A stretch of 22,513 nucleotides of DNA from an uncultured Fimbriimonadales bacterium (GTDB lineage: Bacteria > Armatimonadota > Fimbriimonadia > Fimbriimonadales > GBS-DC), in contig CALAMM010000036.1 of the NCBI GenBank assembly GCA_937925775.1, positions 1-22,513 on the forward strand. The letters run 5' to 3'. Below, piece by piece: positions 14,417-22,417 of this stretch. Position 1 is the stretch's first letter. The number at the start of each line of letters is the position of its first letter. The notes under the pieces were generated by a model. The model did not search any database, had not been told where the DNA came from, and worked only from the letters and a program-made list of their open reading frames with translations. Position numbers and translations under genes: made by a program.

Positions 14417-17116
14417 TTGATTAGGCACTTCATCTACCTGGGCATTATCGTGGCGCTGACGGCGCTGGCGGGCTACCTGTTTTGGAAAAATCCCGCACGG
14501 CGTGGGCTGGATGTGCAGGGCGGGCTACGCATGACCTTGCGTGCCGAAATAGAGAAACTCTCGCCCGAAGAGCAAAAACTTTGGACCCCAGAGCGCATGC
14601 GCCTCGTCATCGACATTCTCTCTCGGCGCATCGACTCGCTGGGCGTGATTGAACCTACAATCTATCAAAAAGGCGAGACGGAAATCGTTATCGAGCTGCC
14701 GGGCTTTACCGACGAGCAGGAAGCGCGGGACCTGTTGCAGACAACCGCGCGATTAGAGTTCCGCTACCTCAAGGATGTGCGCACCGAGAAAAACCCGACA
14801 GGACGCTACGACATCGTGCTGGAGAGGGAAGGCAACGACGAAGTCATCAAGTTCCGCGATTTGCGTAGCCCTGAGGGCAAAATTATCGAGCCAGGCACCC
14901 CCGAATATCAGAAGATTTTGGAGTCCTCGCCGTTGATTGTGACGGGGGACGAATTGCAGCGGGCGGATGTCGTGAGTCAGACATTCTCGCCGAAGGTGCT
15001 GCTTATCTTCAACCGCGAGGGGCAAGACAAGTTCGCTCGGGCTTCCTCGCTCTATCTCGAGGAGCATATTGCGATTATCTTGGACGGCAAGATTATCTCT
15101 GCGCCTGTGATTAAGTCGGTGAACCTGCGTGAACCTGTGATTGAGGGCAACTTTACACTGAAAGAGGCGGCGCGGCTACGCGACCTGCTGAACGCAGGCG
15201 CATTGCCCGTGAGCCTTTCGTTGGAGAGCATCAATCGCGTGGAAGCGATTCTGGGCGCACAGGCATGGGATCGCATCGTTCAGGCAGGCGTGATCGGCTT
15301 CGTGGCTGTTGCCGCGTTTATGATTCTCTATTACCTGCTGCCCGGCATCATCTCCGTAATTGCCCTCACGCTCTATGTGCTGTTTGCGCTGGCGCTTTTC
15401 CGTGCGTCGGGCGTCACCTTCTCGTTGCCCGCCATCGCAGGCATTATTCTGTCGATTGGAATGGCAATCGACGCGAACATTCTCATTTTCGAGCGTCTGA
15501 AAGAGGAGTTGCGTTTGGGCAAGACGCTACTTGCGGGGCTGGACGCCGCGTTCAAACGCGCCTTCCCCGCGATTTTCGACTCGAACCTGAGTACGATTAT
15601 CATTTGCTTAATCCTGTATTACTTTGGCACGGGTCCTGTGCAGGGCTTTGCGACGACGCTGGGCATCGGCGTGGCGATTAGCTTCTTCACGGCGATATTC
15701 TGCACGCGCACGATGCTCTACACGCTGGTCGGGTTGGGCGTGCATCCAAGCGAGAAGCTGTTCGGCTTGCGCCGCCAAATAGGGCAGGAGGTGGGCGAGC
15801 AGCTCGGCACCGCGAAGGATCGGTTCGATTTTGTGAACAGGCGCGGAGTGTATTATGCGATTAGCGGGGTTGCGATAGGGATCGGCTTGGTGTTCTGGCT
15901 TGGGCTGGGCGGCTTGAAGCCCGGAATCGACTTTGCTGGCGGTAGCGAGATTGTGTTGCAGAAGCGTGTGGCGCAGGCGACGCCCAAACCCGCCGAAACG
16001 CCTGCCACGCCGCAGGGCAATCAGCCTCCCGCCGAACAAACGCCGCAGGGTACTCAGAACCCGCCTGCAAAGCAAGCCGATCAGACTGCTGCGGGAGATG
16101 CTCATCAGACGCAGTCGCAGGACCAAACGCCTTCCACAACCAATCCCTCGCAGCAGCAGCCTCCTGCGCCTGTAATCCCCGTCTCCGAGCTGCCCCCTAT
16201 CGAGGCGAATCTCGCGCAGGTGCTGAGCCTGTTGCGTCAGGCGGGCTTTGCGAAGGTCGGCGCCCTCTTTGCTGAGGGCAACCGCCAGCTGATTGTGCAT
16301 GTGGCGGACGCGGGCCCCGACAGTCAGCAGAAGATTGTCGACGCGCTCAAACCGCTGGGCGACCTCCAGGTGGTCAGCTTTGCCAGCGTCAGCCCGCGCG
16401 TGCGCGCCGAGACCGTGCAACGCGCTATCACTTCCGTTTTGGTCGCGCTGGTGGCGATTTTGCTCTACATTGCGTTGCGCTTCTCCATCGAAGGCGGCTG
16501 GAGTGGCTTCAAGTTCGGTATCGCCGCGACGCTCGCGCTTGCCCACGATGTGCTGATTATGGTGGGCGGCGCGGCAGTCTTGGGCTATCTGCTCGGCTGG
16601 GAGATTAACGCGCTCTTCATCACGGCGCTGCTCACGCTGGTCGGTTTCTCGATCAACGACACCATCGTAGTTTATGACCGCGTGCGCGAGAACCTGCGCC
16701 ACCGTGCACGGGGCGAGACCTTCGCCGCGATTGTGAACCGCAGCTTGAACCAGACGCTCGCCCGTTCCATCAACACGAGCCTGACGCTCCTGCTGGTGCT
16801 GATTGCGCTGGTGATCTGGGGCGCGGTGACGCAAGACCTGCGCTTCTTCTATGTGGCAATGCTTATCGGCGTGATTGCTGGAACCTATTCGTCGATATTC
16901 GTGGCGAGCCAGCTTATGGTGAGCTGGCAAAGCGCGCAGGAGAAGCTGCACCAGCGTCAGGAAGCGGCGGCGAAGGCGACGGCAGTCCCTGGGCAATCGG
17001 CGAAGTCGACAAGCAGTGCGGCTCCAGCGCAGGGGGCAGCGACGACCGCCCACAGTGAAGGCGGGCGCAAGAAGCACCACGCCCCGCACACAGGCAAGCG
17101 CAAGCGCCGCTACTGA
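14417..17116 (+). CDS. secDF: SecDF, fused protein-export membrane protein
   Basis: This 899-residue fusion of SecD and SecF uses the proton-motive force to help SecYEG complete export. The SecD half has GLDVQGGLRMTL, a periplasmic P1 domain, GALPVSLSLES, and six membrane helices with GMAIDANILIFERLKEEL. The SecF half starts at about 475 (FVNRRGVYYAIS), has GIDFAGGSEIVLQ, and SINDTIVVYDRVRENLR in its helices. Between residues about 519 and 590 is a Pro/Gln/Thr-rich insert, in the SecF periplasmic loop. The C-terminus is a basic, His/Lys/Arg-rich cytoplasmic tail (GRKKHHAPHTGKRKRRY). Start is TTG 14417, chosen because AGGAGGAGAGG precedes it and no ATG is suitable. The stop overlaps the MFS start (TGATG). 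Confidence 0.96.
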   Translation: MIRHFIYLGIIVALTALAGYLFWKNPARRGLDVQGGLRMTLRAEIEKLSPEEQKLWTPERMRLVIDILSRRIDSLGVIEPTIYQKGETEIVIELPGFTDEQEARDLLQTTARLEFRYLKDVRTEKNPTGRYDIVLEREGNDEVIKFRDLRSPEGKIIEPGTPEYQKILESSPLIVTGDELQRADVVSQTFSPKVLLIFNREGQDKFARASSLYLEEHIAIILDGKIISAPVIKSVNLREPVIEGNFTLKEAARLRDLLNAGALPVSLSLESINRVEAILGAQAWDRIVQAGVIGFVAVAAFMILYYLLPGIISVIALTLYVLFALALFRASGVTFSLPAIAGIILSIGMAIDANILIFERLKEELRLGKTLLAGLDAAFKRAFPAIFDSNLSTIIICLILYYFGTGPVQGFATTLGIGVAISFFTAIFCTRTMLYTLVGLGVHPSEKLFGLRRQIGQEVGEQLGTAKDRFDFVNRRGVYYAISGVAIGIGLVFWLGLGGLKPGIDFAGGSEIVLQKRVAQATPKPAETPATPQGNQPPAEQTPQGTQNPPAKQADQTAAGDAHQTQSQDQTPSTTNPSQQQPPAPVIPVSELPPIEANLAQVLSLLRQAGFAKVGALFAEGNRQLIVHVADAGPDSQQKIVDALKPLGDLQVVSFASVSPRVRAETVQRAITSVLVALVAILLYIALRFSIEGGWSGFKFGIAATLALAHDVLIMVGGAAVLGYLLGWEINALFITALLTLVGFSINDTIVVYDRVRENLRHRARGETFAAIVNRSLNQTLARSINTSLTLLLVLIALVIWGAVTQDLRFFYVAMLIGVIAGTYSSIFVASQLMVSWQSAQEKLHQRQEAAAKATAVPGQSAKSTSSAAPAQGAATTAHSEGGRKKHHAPHTGKRKRRY

Positions 17117-18342
17117 TGAATACGCGCCGTATCACGCTCGAATCGGACGAGGCGAGCAAGCGCCGCGCGTTGCTGGCGGTCTTCCTGACCATCTTCGTGA
17201 GCCTTGTTGGGTTCGGGATTGTGATCCCGCTGCTGCCGTTTTATGCGAAGCGGTTTCAAGCGAGCGAGTTGCAAATCGGGCTGCTGTTCGCCTCGTTTTC
17301 AGCGGCGCAGCTGGTGGCTGCGCCGATTCTGGGCGAGTGGTCGGATCGGTATGGGCGTCGTCCCGTGCTGATTTTGAGCCTGCTGGGTTCCGCGGCGAGT
17401 TTTGTGATGCTCGCGCTGGCGCCGAACCTGCTGTGGCTGTTCCTCTCGCGCGTTCTGGACGGCTTCACAGGCGGGAACATCACCACCGCGCGTGCCTATA
17501 TCGCCGACATCAGCCCTCCTGAGAAGCGGGCGAAAAACTTCGGGCTAATCGGCGCCGCGTTTGGGCTGGGGTTTATTCTGGGACCTGCGTTAGGCGGCGG
17601 TCTGGCACACTTCGGGTTGGCAGTCCCAGCGTGGGTGGCGGCGGGGATTTCACTGCTGGCAGCAGGGTACGCGCTGGCTGCTTTACCTGAGACCACGCAC
17701 CTCACCCCCGCGCGACGCCCCTCGCCGTGGCGTGCGATGCCCTACCTGCTCACGCGCAGCCCCGCCGCGCGACTGCTGTGGGTGAACTTCATCCTGTGGG
17801 TAGGGTTTGCTATCTACCAGACGACCTTCCCGCTGTTCGCGTCGGTGCGGTTCGGCTTGGGACCTCAAGAAATCGGCTATGTGCTGGCGGTGGTGGGGGC
17901 GGTGGGCGCGGTTTCACAAGTAGCGTTGGTGGGGCGAGTGGTTCAAGCGTTGGGAGAGAAAGTGACGCTGTTGCTGGGTATACTGCTCAACCTCGTTGGG
18001 CTAACGGGCGCAGCCTTTACGCACGCGCTGTGGCTGTTCTACCTCCTGGTAGGGGTGGCGACGGTGGGCGGCTCGATCGGGTTGCCGAGCCTCACAAGCC
18101 TCATCAGTCAATCCGCCTCCGCTGCCGAACAGGGGCGTGTGCAGGGTGTGTCGGGTTCGCTGGAGAGCCTTGCGCGGATTGTTGCCCCCGTGTGGGGCAA
18201 CGGCGCACTGCGATACAGCGACGCGCTGCCCTACGCCTCCGCCGCGTGGCTGCTGCTTATCGCTGGGCTGATTGCGCTGGGACTAAAGCCTCACAGAGAT
18301 GTCGGCAGTGGATATCAAGGTAAAATGGAAAGACAGTGGTGA
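17116..18342 (+). CDS. MFS transporter, TetA/DHA1-like drug:H+ antiporter family
   Basis: The 408-residue protein has about 12 membrane helices. MFS motif A is GEWSDRYGRRPVL in loop 2-3. The segment RVLDGFTGGNITTARAYIAD, followed by PEKRAKNFGLIGAAFGLGF and LGPALGG, is typical of the TetA-like DHA1 group. Such proteins export drugs or metabolites by proton antiport; the substrate cannot be told from sequence. Its ATG shares one base with the secDF stop (TGATG), so translation is coupled to secDF, although the two have no obvious joint function. The 3' end carries a possible promoter for metE. Confidence 0.88.
   Translation: MNTRRITLESDEASKRRALLAVFLTIFVSLVGFGIVIPLLPFYAKRFQASELQIGLLFASFSAAQLVAAPILGEWSDRYGRRPVLILSLLGSAASFVMLALAPNLLWLFLSRVLDGFTGGNITTARAYIADISPPEKRAKNFGLIGAAFGLGFILGPALGGGLAHFGLAVPAWVAAGISLLAAGYALAALPETTHLTPARRPSPWRAMPYLLTRSPAARLLWVNFILWVGFAIYQTTFPLFASVRFGLGPQEIGYVLAVVGAVGAVSQVALVGRVVQALGEKVTLLLGILLNLVGLTGAAFTHALWLFYLLVGVATVGGSIGLPSLTSLISQSASAAEQGRVQGVSGSLESLARIVAPVWGNGALRYSDALPYASAAWLLLIAGLIALGLKPHRDVGSGYQGKMERQW
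18319..18326 (+). promoter_or_regulatory. Possible -10 box GGTAAAAT for metE
   Basis: TAAAAT matches the -10 consensus at 5 of 6 positions, is preceded by GG like the other boxes in the window, and lies within the last codons of the MFS gene. The RNA would start near 18333, giving a leader of about 50 nt with the hairpin at 18344-18360 and AAGGAGG. No -35 seen and no known riboswitch fits in this length. Confidence 0.4.
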
Positions 18343-18343
18343 T

Positions 18344-18360
18344 GCCAGCGGAACGCTGGC
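18344..18360 (+). other. Perfect hairpin GCCAGCG-GAA-CGCTGGC in the metE leader
   Basis: A 7-bp G+C-rich stem with a 3-nt loop begins 1 nt after the MFS stop and ends 11 nt before the metE Shine-Dalgarno (18372-18378). No T run follows, so it is not a standard terminator. It may protect the RNA end or slow read-through from the MFS gene. Known methionine-responsive riboswitches (SAM-I, SAM-II) are much larger and not present. Confidence 0.45.
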
Positions 18361-18383
18361 GGAGCGAAATGAAGGAGGCGACT

Positions 18384-20678
18384 ATGCGAACCTACGCTTA
18401 CGGTTATCCCCGTCTGGGCGAAAACCGCGAATTCAAGAGAATCATCGAGGGCTATTGGCAGGGTAAAGTCAGCGAAGCGGAGCTGAAACAGGGCGTGCGC
18501 GCGCTGGAACAGAACCGCCTTACAACCTACGCGCAGTTTGTTGATGCCTATCCCGTAGGCGAGCTGACCCTGTATGACAACATGCTGGACACGGCGATTA
18601 TGCTGGGCGTGTATCCGATTGACCCCGCCGATTTGACCGCCTACTTCCAGCTGGCGCGCGGCGCGGACGCCCTGCCGATGACCAAGTGGTTCAACACAAA
18701 TTATCACTACTTGGTCTCGCGCCTGTCGCCTGTGAGCGAGTTCAGGAGCCATTGGCGCAAGCCCCTGTTCGCCCTGCGCCGCTGGTTCGAGACGGAGCAG
18801 TTTTATCACGCGCCCGAGCTGAGCGACGCCCACTTTCAGGCGCGTTGGAATAAGCCCAACGAGGCCCACTCGGGACACCGCGCGGGCTATCCCTATCTGA
18901 TAGGTCCCTACACTTTCCTGCGCCTGAGCCGTGGGCTGGAGCCAGCGCAGCGACCCGCTATGCTGGAAAAACTCACGCCCGTCTACTCGGAGATACTGAG
19001 TAGCCTGAAAGAGGCAGGCGCCGCGTATGTGCATATCGACGAACCCGCGTTCGCGCTCGATGTGCCCGACGCCGAGGTGCAGGCAATCCGCGCTGCGTAC
19101 CAGACGCTGGGTCAAGCGGCACCCATCCTGCTGTTCGTTTACTACGACAGTGTGGACTTCCTGCCCCAGTTGTACGACTTGCCCCTTGCAGGCATCGGGC
19201 TGGACTTGATTCACGGCAAGCGCAACTACGACCATATCGCTCAGCACGGTTTCCCCAGCGATAAAATCCTCATTGCTGGTGTGGTGGATGGACGGAATGT
19301 GTGGAAGACCGATTTAGCCGCGACTGCCGCACGCATTCGGCAGCTGCAGGCGCGGACGGGCGCGACGGTCTGGCTCTCCAACGCCGCGCCACTGGCACAC
19401 CTACCCGTTACGGTGGAGCTGGAAACCCAGCTGGAGCCTGCCCTGCGCGAGCGAATCGCCTTCGCTAAAGAGCGTCTTCGGGAGCTGCGCCTGCTGAAAA
19501 CACTTCTCACAGAGGGTGAAACGGCGGAAACCCGCGCGTGGAATGCCTATCACCACCCGACTGACCACTGGTACTCACCCGCCGTGCAGCGGCGCGTGGC
19601 GGATCTCAAACCTGAGGACTTCGAGCGCGCACTGCCCTACGCCGAGCGCGATAAAATCCAGCGTGAACGGCTCAAGTTGCCGCTGTTCCCCACGACCACC
19701 ATCGGCAGCTTTCCCCAGACCCCTGAAGTGCGCCAGATGCGTCAGGCGTACCGCACAGGCAAAATCACCGCCCAGGCGTATGAGACCTACATCCAGAACC
19801 AAATCCGCGAGCTGATTCAGTTCCAAGAATCACTGGGGCTGGATGTGCTGGTGCATGGTGAGTTCGAGCGCACGGACATGGTGGAGTTCTTTGCGGAGAA
19901 GATGCACGGCATCGCGTTCACGCAGCATGGATGGCTCCTTTCCTACGGTACGCGCGTCTACCGCCCGCCGATTATCTATGGCGATGTGGCGCGCGCGGAA
20001 CCGATGACCCTCAAGGAGACCGTCTTCGCCCAGTCACTCACGCAAAAGCCCGTGAAAGGCATGCTCACGGGGCCGGTGACCATCATTGCGTGGAGTTATG
20101 TGCGCGAGGACATCCCTGTCGAGCAGGTCGCCTACCAAATCGCGCTTGCGCTCAACGATGAGGTGCGCGAGTTGGAGGAGGCGGGCATCGCGATTATTCA
20201 GATCGACGAGCCAGCCTACCGCGAGAAAGCACCCCTCAAGCGCGCCGACTGGGATTCCTACTTCCGCTGGGCGGCGCAGGCGTTCAAACTCGCAGCGCGC
20301 GCCAAGCCCGAAACCCAGATTCATACCCACATGTGCTACTCGGACTTTAACGCCGTGCTGCACTTTATCGACTGGATGGATGCCGATGTGATTACGATGG
20401 AGGCGGCGCGCTCCAAAGGCGAGGTCATCAGCGCGTTCGAGCATTACAACTACGCGCGACAGATTGGACCTGGCGTGTTCGATGTGCATACCCCTGCCGT
20501 TCCGAGCGTGGAGTCCATCGAGGCGGTGATGGAGCGGGCGATTCGGGTGTTCCCGAAGGAGCAGTTCTGGGTGAACCCCGACTGCGGTCTCAAAACGCGC
20601 CAGTGGGACGAGGTGGTGCCTGCGCTGAAGAACATGGTCGAGGCGGCGCGCAACCTGCGGGCGAAGTACGGGGGCTGA
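18384..20678 (+). CDS. metE: MetE, cobalamin-independent methionine synthase
   Basis: This 764-residue enzyme transfers a methyl group from 5-methyltetrahydrofolate (polyglutamate) to homocysteine, the last step of methionine synthesis, without vitamin B12. The N-terminal barrel starts YGYPRLGENREFKR, which matches the family start (yPRiG..REfK). The C-terminal catalytic barrel has TTIGSFPQTPEVR, IQIDEPAYRE and the zinc ligands His649 and Cys651 in HTHMC, a Glu downstream (ITMEAARS) and Cys734 in NPDCGLKTR. Length is normal (E. coli 753). ATG 18384 is chosen for its AAGGAGG at 5 nt; GTG 18336 and ATG 18342 are in frame but have none. A likely promoter lies at the end of the MFS gene. It ends 21 nt from the convergent meaB. 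Confidence 0.97.
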   Translation: MRTYAYGYPRLGENREFKRIIEGYWQGKVSEAELKQGVRALEQNRLTTYAQFVDAYPVGELTLYDNMLDTAIMLGVYPIDPADLTAYFQLARGADALPMTKWFNTNYHYLVSRLSPVSEFRSHWRKPLFALRRWFETEQFYHAPELSDAHFQARWNKPNEAHSGHRAGYPYLIGPYTFLRLSRGLEPAQRPAMLEKLTPVYSEILSSLKEAGAAYVHIDEPAFALDVPDAEVQAIRAAYQTLGQAAPILLFVYYDSVDFLPQLYDLPLAGIGLDLIHGKRNYDHIAQHGFPSDKILIAGVVDGRNVWKTDLAATAARIRQLQARTGATVWLSNAAPLAHLPVTVELETQLEPALRERIAFAKERLRELRLLKTLLTEGETAETRAWNAYHHPTDHWYSPAVQRRVADLKPEDFERALPYAERDKIQRERLKLPLFPTTTIGSFPQTPEVRQMRQAYRTGKITAQAYETYIQNQIRELIQFQESLGLDVLVHGEFERTDMVEFFAEKMHGIAFTQHGWLLSYGTRVYRPPIIYGDVARAEPMTLKETVFAQSLTQKPVKGMLTGPVTIIAWSYVREDIPVEQVAYQIALALNDEVRELEEAGIAIIQIDEPAYREKAPLKRADWDSYFRWAAQAFKLAARAKPETQIHTHMCYSDFNAVLHFIDWMDADVITMEAARSKGEVISAFEHYNYARQIGPGVFDVHTPAVPSVESIEAVMERAIRVFPKEQFWVNPDCGLKTRQWDEVVPALKNMVEAARNLRAKYGG

Positions 20679-20699
20679 ACGGCTCGTCTGCTACGCGGG

Positions 20700-21647
20700 C
20701 TATGCCCCTATCCACTCCCGCAGTTTCGGGAAGGGGTTCTCCGCGCCTTGAAGCACGGCGTGGAGCGTCTCTTGGCTAAACAACTGCTGGGCAACGCTCC
20801 GCGCCTGCTGCTCTAAGGCGTCGTGGATAAGCGATTGCAGCTCCCACTCCAGCTGCTGCAGGCGGCGCGTGTGCCAGCCACCTGACTGCTGCTGGTACCG
20901 CTTATGCTCTTCGATGAACTCCACCAGTTCATCGATTCCTTTGCCATACAGGGCTTCTGTAAGGGTGATGGGCGGGTTCCAGCCTTTGGGTTTGCCGCCG
21001 AGTTCGAGGGCGTTGCGCAGGTCTAAGCGCATGCGATTGGCGCCCTCACGGTCGGCTTTGTTGATAACATAGATATCAGCGATTTCGATGATGCCTGCCT
21101 TCATCGCCTGGATGACATCGCCCGCTTCGGGCACAAGGGCTAAGACGACGGTGTCCGCAACAAACCGCACATCGACTTGGAGCTGCCCTGCGCCGACGGT
21201 CTCGATGAGCACCAAGTCGTAGCCTGCCGCCTCCAGCACGCGCACGGCTGGGGGCACCCCGCGCGACAAGCCACCGATACTGCCCCGACTGGCGAGGCTA
21301 CGAATATAGACGCCCTCGAACGCCTCGTCGAAGCGGATACGGTCGCCTAAAATCGCGCCACCGCTGAACGGGCTGGTCGGATCGACAGCCAGCACACCGA
21401 CCCGATAGCCCCGCGCTTTCAGGCGTGGGATGAGCTGATAGCTGAGCGTGCTTTTCCCTGCACCAGGCGCGCCTGTAATCCCCAGCTTGTACGCGCGCCC
21501 TGTGTGCGGAAACAGGCGTGCGAGCAGCTCGAGGCGGTTCGGATCACGCGACTCGACCAAGGTGATGGCACGGGCAATCGCACGGGTTTCACCCTGAAGC
21601 ACACCTTGCGCTAACGCATCCACAGCATGGTTTAGAACCACAGGCAT
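20700..21647 (-). CDS. meaB: MeaB/ArgK-type G3E GTPase (methylmalonyl-CoA mutase chaperone)
   Basis: The 315-residue P-loop GTPase has GAPGAGKST at about 59-67, VLAVDPTSPFSGGAILGDRIR, ETVGAGQLQVDV in the switch region, NKADREGANRM as the guanine-specificity motif, and a C-terminal helical dimerisation part. MeaB gates cobalamin loading and reactivation of methylmalonyl-CoA mutase; the E. coli homologue was first named ArgK. The switch motif is usually ETVGVGQSEVD, so the QSE to QLQ change is unusual. No mutase gene is in the window, and other B12 acyl-CoA mutases are possible partners. ATG 21647 is preferred, since a TATAAT box ends 10 nt upstream and the RNA would start at or just before the codon; GTG 21653 is in frame. 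The gene is divergent from L25. Confidence 0.93.
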   Translation of the reverse strand: MPVVLNHAVDALAQGVLQGETRAIARAITLVESRDPNRLELLARLFPHTGRAYKLGITGAPGAGKSTLSYQLIPRLKARGYRVGVLAVDPTSPFSGGAILGDRIRFDEAFEGVYIRSLASRGSIGGLSRGVPPAVRVLEAAGYDLVLIETVGAGQLQVDVRFVADTVVLALVPEAGDVIQAMKAGIIEIADIYVINKADREGANRMRLDLRNALELGGKPKGWNPPITLTEALYGKGIDELVEFIEEHKRYQQQSGGWHTRRLQQLEWELQSLIHDALEQQARSVAQQLFSQETLHAVLQGAENPFPKLREWIGA

Positions 21648-21657
21648 AGACACTGGG

Positions 21658-21665
21658 ATTATACC
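21658..21665 (-). promoter_or_regulatory. GGTATAAT -10 box of meaB
   Basis: On the minus strand GGTATAAT ends 10 nt before the meaB ATG (21647). The expected transcription start lies 0-4 nt before that codon, so the message is nearly or fully leaderless. No Shine-Dalgarno and no -35 hexamer are seen. Confidence 0.6.
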
Positions 21666-21698
21666 TTCTGAACTTGGACACTGCCCGCGCTCCGCAAG

Positions 21699-21706
21699 GG
21701 TATAAT
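21699..21706 (+). promoter_or_regulatory. GGTATAAT -10 box of the L25 gene
   Basis: TATAAT (21701-21706) lies 24 nt before the L25 start. The RNA would start near 21713 and include AAGGAGG (21718-21724). A TGGACA at 21675-21680 resembles a -35 but stands 20 nt away, longer than normal. The divergent meaB box is 35 nt to the left. Confidence 0.65.
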
Positions 21707-21730
21707 CAGGGCGAGATAAGGAGGTGCTTT

Positions 21731-22342
21731 ATGACACACACTTTCTCTATCAAGGCGGAACCGCGCACTTTGTTAGGCAAGAAAGCAAAGCGATTACTCA
21801 GACAGGGCTATGTGCCAGGTGTTGTGTTTCGCTCGGATGGCAAGTCGACACCCGTGCAGTTTGAGGAGCGCACGCTTAGCCGTGTGCTCCACCAAGCGGG
21901 CATGACCCACCTTATCGAGGTGGAACTGAACGGGGAGCGGCTCAGTACGCTGTTGCGCGAAGTGGATCGGGAGCCGATTACCACCCGTATCCGCCATGTG
22001 AGCCTCTGGGCGATGGCACTCGACGAGCCTATCGAGACCGAAGTGCCCATCGTGCTGGAGGGCGAGTCGACGGCAGTTAAGTCGGGCGGCGTGCTGATAC
22101 ACCCTGTGGAGAAACTGCGGGTCAAGTGCCTACCGACGCAGATCCCTGAAGCGATTCATGTGAGCTTGGAGCCGCTGCAGAACTTCGGCGACGCGATTCA
22201 CCTGCGGGACATTCGGCTGCCCGAGGGCGTTCAGGTGCTGGACGACCCCGAAACCACAATTGCCTTGGTGGCGGCACCGAAAGGCGTGGCGGAGGAAGAG
22301 GAAGCGGAGTCGGCGGCGACTGAGGTTGCCAGCGAGGGCTAA
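21731..22342 (+). CDS. rplY: Ribosomal protein bL25, long CTC/TL5 form
   Basis: The 203-residue protein has an N-terminal 5S-rRNA-binding domain (LLGKKAKRLLRQGYVPGVVF, matching GKgaarrLRreGkvPaVvyG) and a C-terminal TL5/CTC beta domain. VLIHPVEKLRVKCLPTQIPE and LRDIRLPEGVQVLDDPETTI lie in the latter. It ends in an acidic tail (EEEEAESAATEV). bL25 sits on 5S rRNA at the central protuberance of the large subunit; the long form is the general-stress-protein-CTC type. ATG 21731 follows AAGGAGGTGCTTT, a strong Shine-Dalgarno, and a TATAAT box, so the frame's upstream extension is not used. No pth gene, its common neighbour, follows. A hairpin lies after the stop. Confidence 0.95.
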   Translation: MTHTFSIKAEPRTLLGKKAKRLLRQGYVPGVVFRSDGKSTPVQFEERTLSRVLHQAGMTHLIEVELNGERLSTLLREVDREPITTRIRHVSLWAMALDEPIETEVPIVLEGESTAVKSGGVLIHPVEKLRVKCLPTQIPEAIHVSLEPLQNFGDAIHLRDIRLPEGVQVLDDPETTIALVAAPKGVAEEEEAESAATEVASEG

Positions 22343-22345
22343 ATG

Positions 22346-22369
22346 GGCAGGGGGCGTGCCCCCCTTGCC
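22346..22369. terminator. Hairpin after L25, between convergent genes
   Basis: GGCAGGGGG pairs with CCCCTTGCC (9 pairs, one G-T) around a 6-nt loop, 3 nt after the L25 stop. No T run follows on either strand, so it may be a weak or bidirectional terminator for L25 and the minus-strand gene at the right edge. Its first bases repeat those of the hairpin after the FlgM-like gene. Confidence 0.4.
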
Positions 22370-22417
22370 GTCAAACACGCCGCGAATCACCATCGCCATC
22401 GTCTCACCTGCCCGATT

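Noticed and set aside
15608..17089. Open frame of 493 codons on the minus strand opposite secDF
   Set aside because: Antisense to well-conserved SecDF; its arginine/histidine/leucine-rich composition is the reverse-strand image of G+C-rich codons.
18327..18383. Methionine or SAM riboswitch before metE
   Set aside because: The leader is only about 50 nt, holds a single 17-nt hairpin, and has none of the conserved SAM-riboswitch blocks.
22130..22399. Minus-strand frame of 89 codons starting MAMVIRGVF, preceded by GGTAGAAT and GGTGAG
   Set aside because: Most of it is antisense to the L25 C-terminal domain and shows no family resemblance. The promoter-like box coincides with the stop codon of the gene at the right edge.
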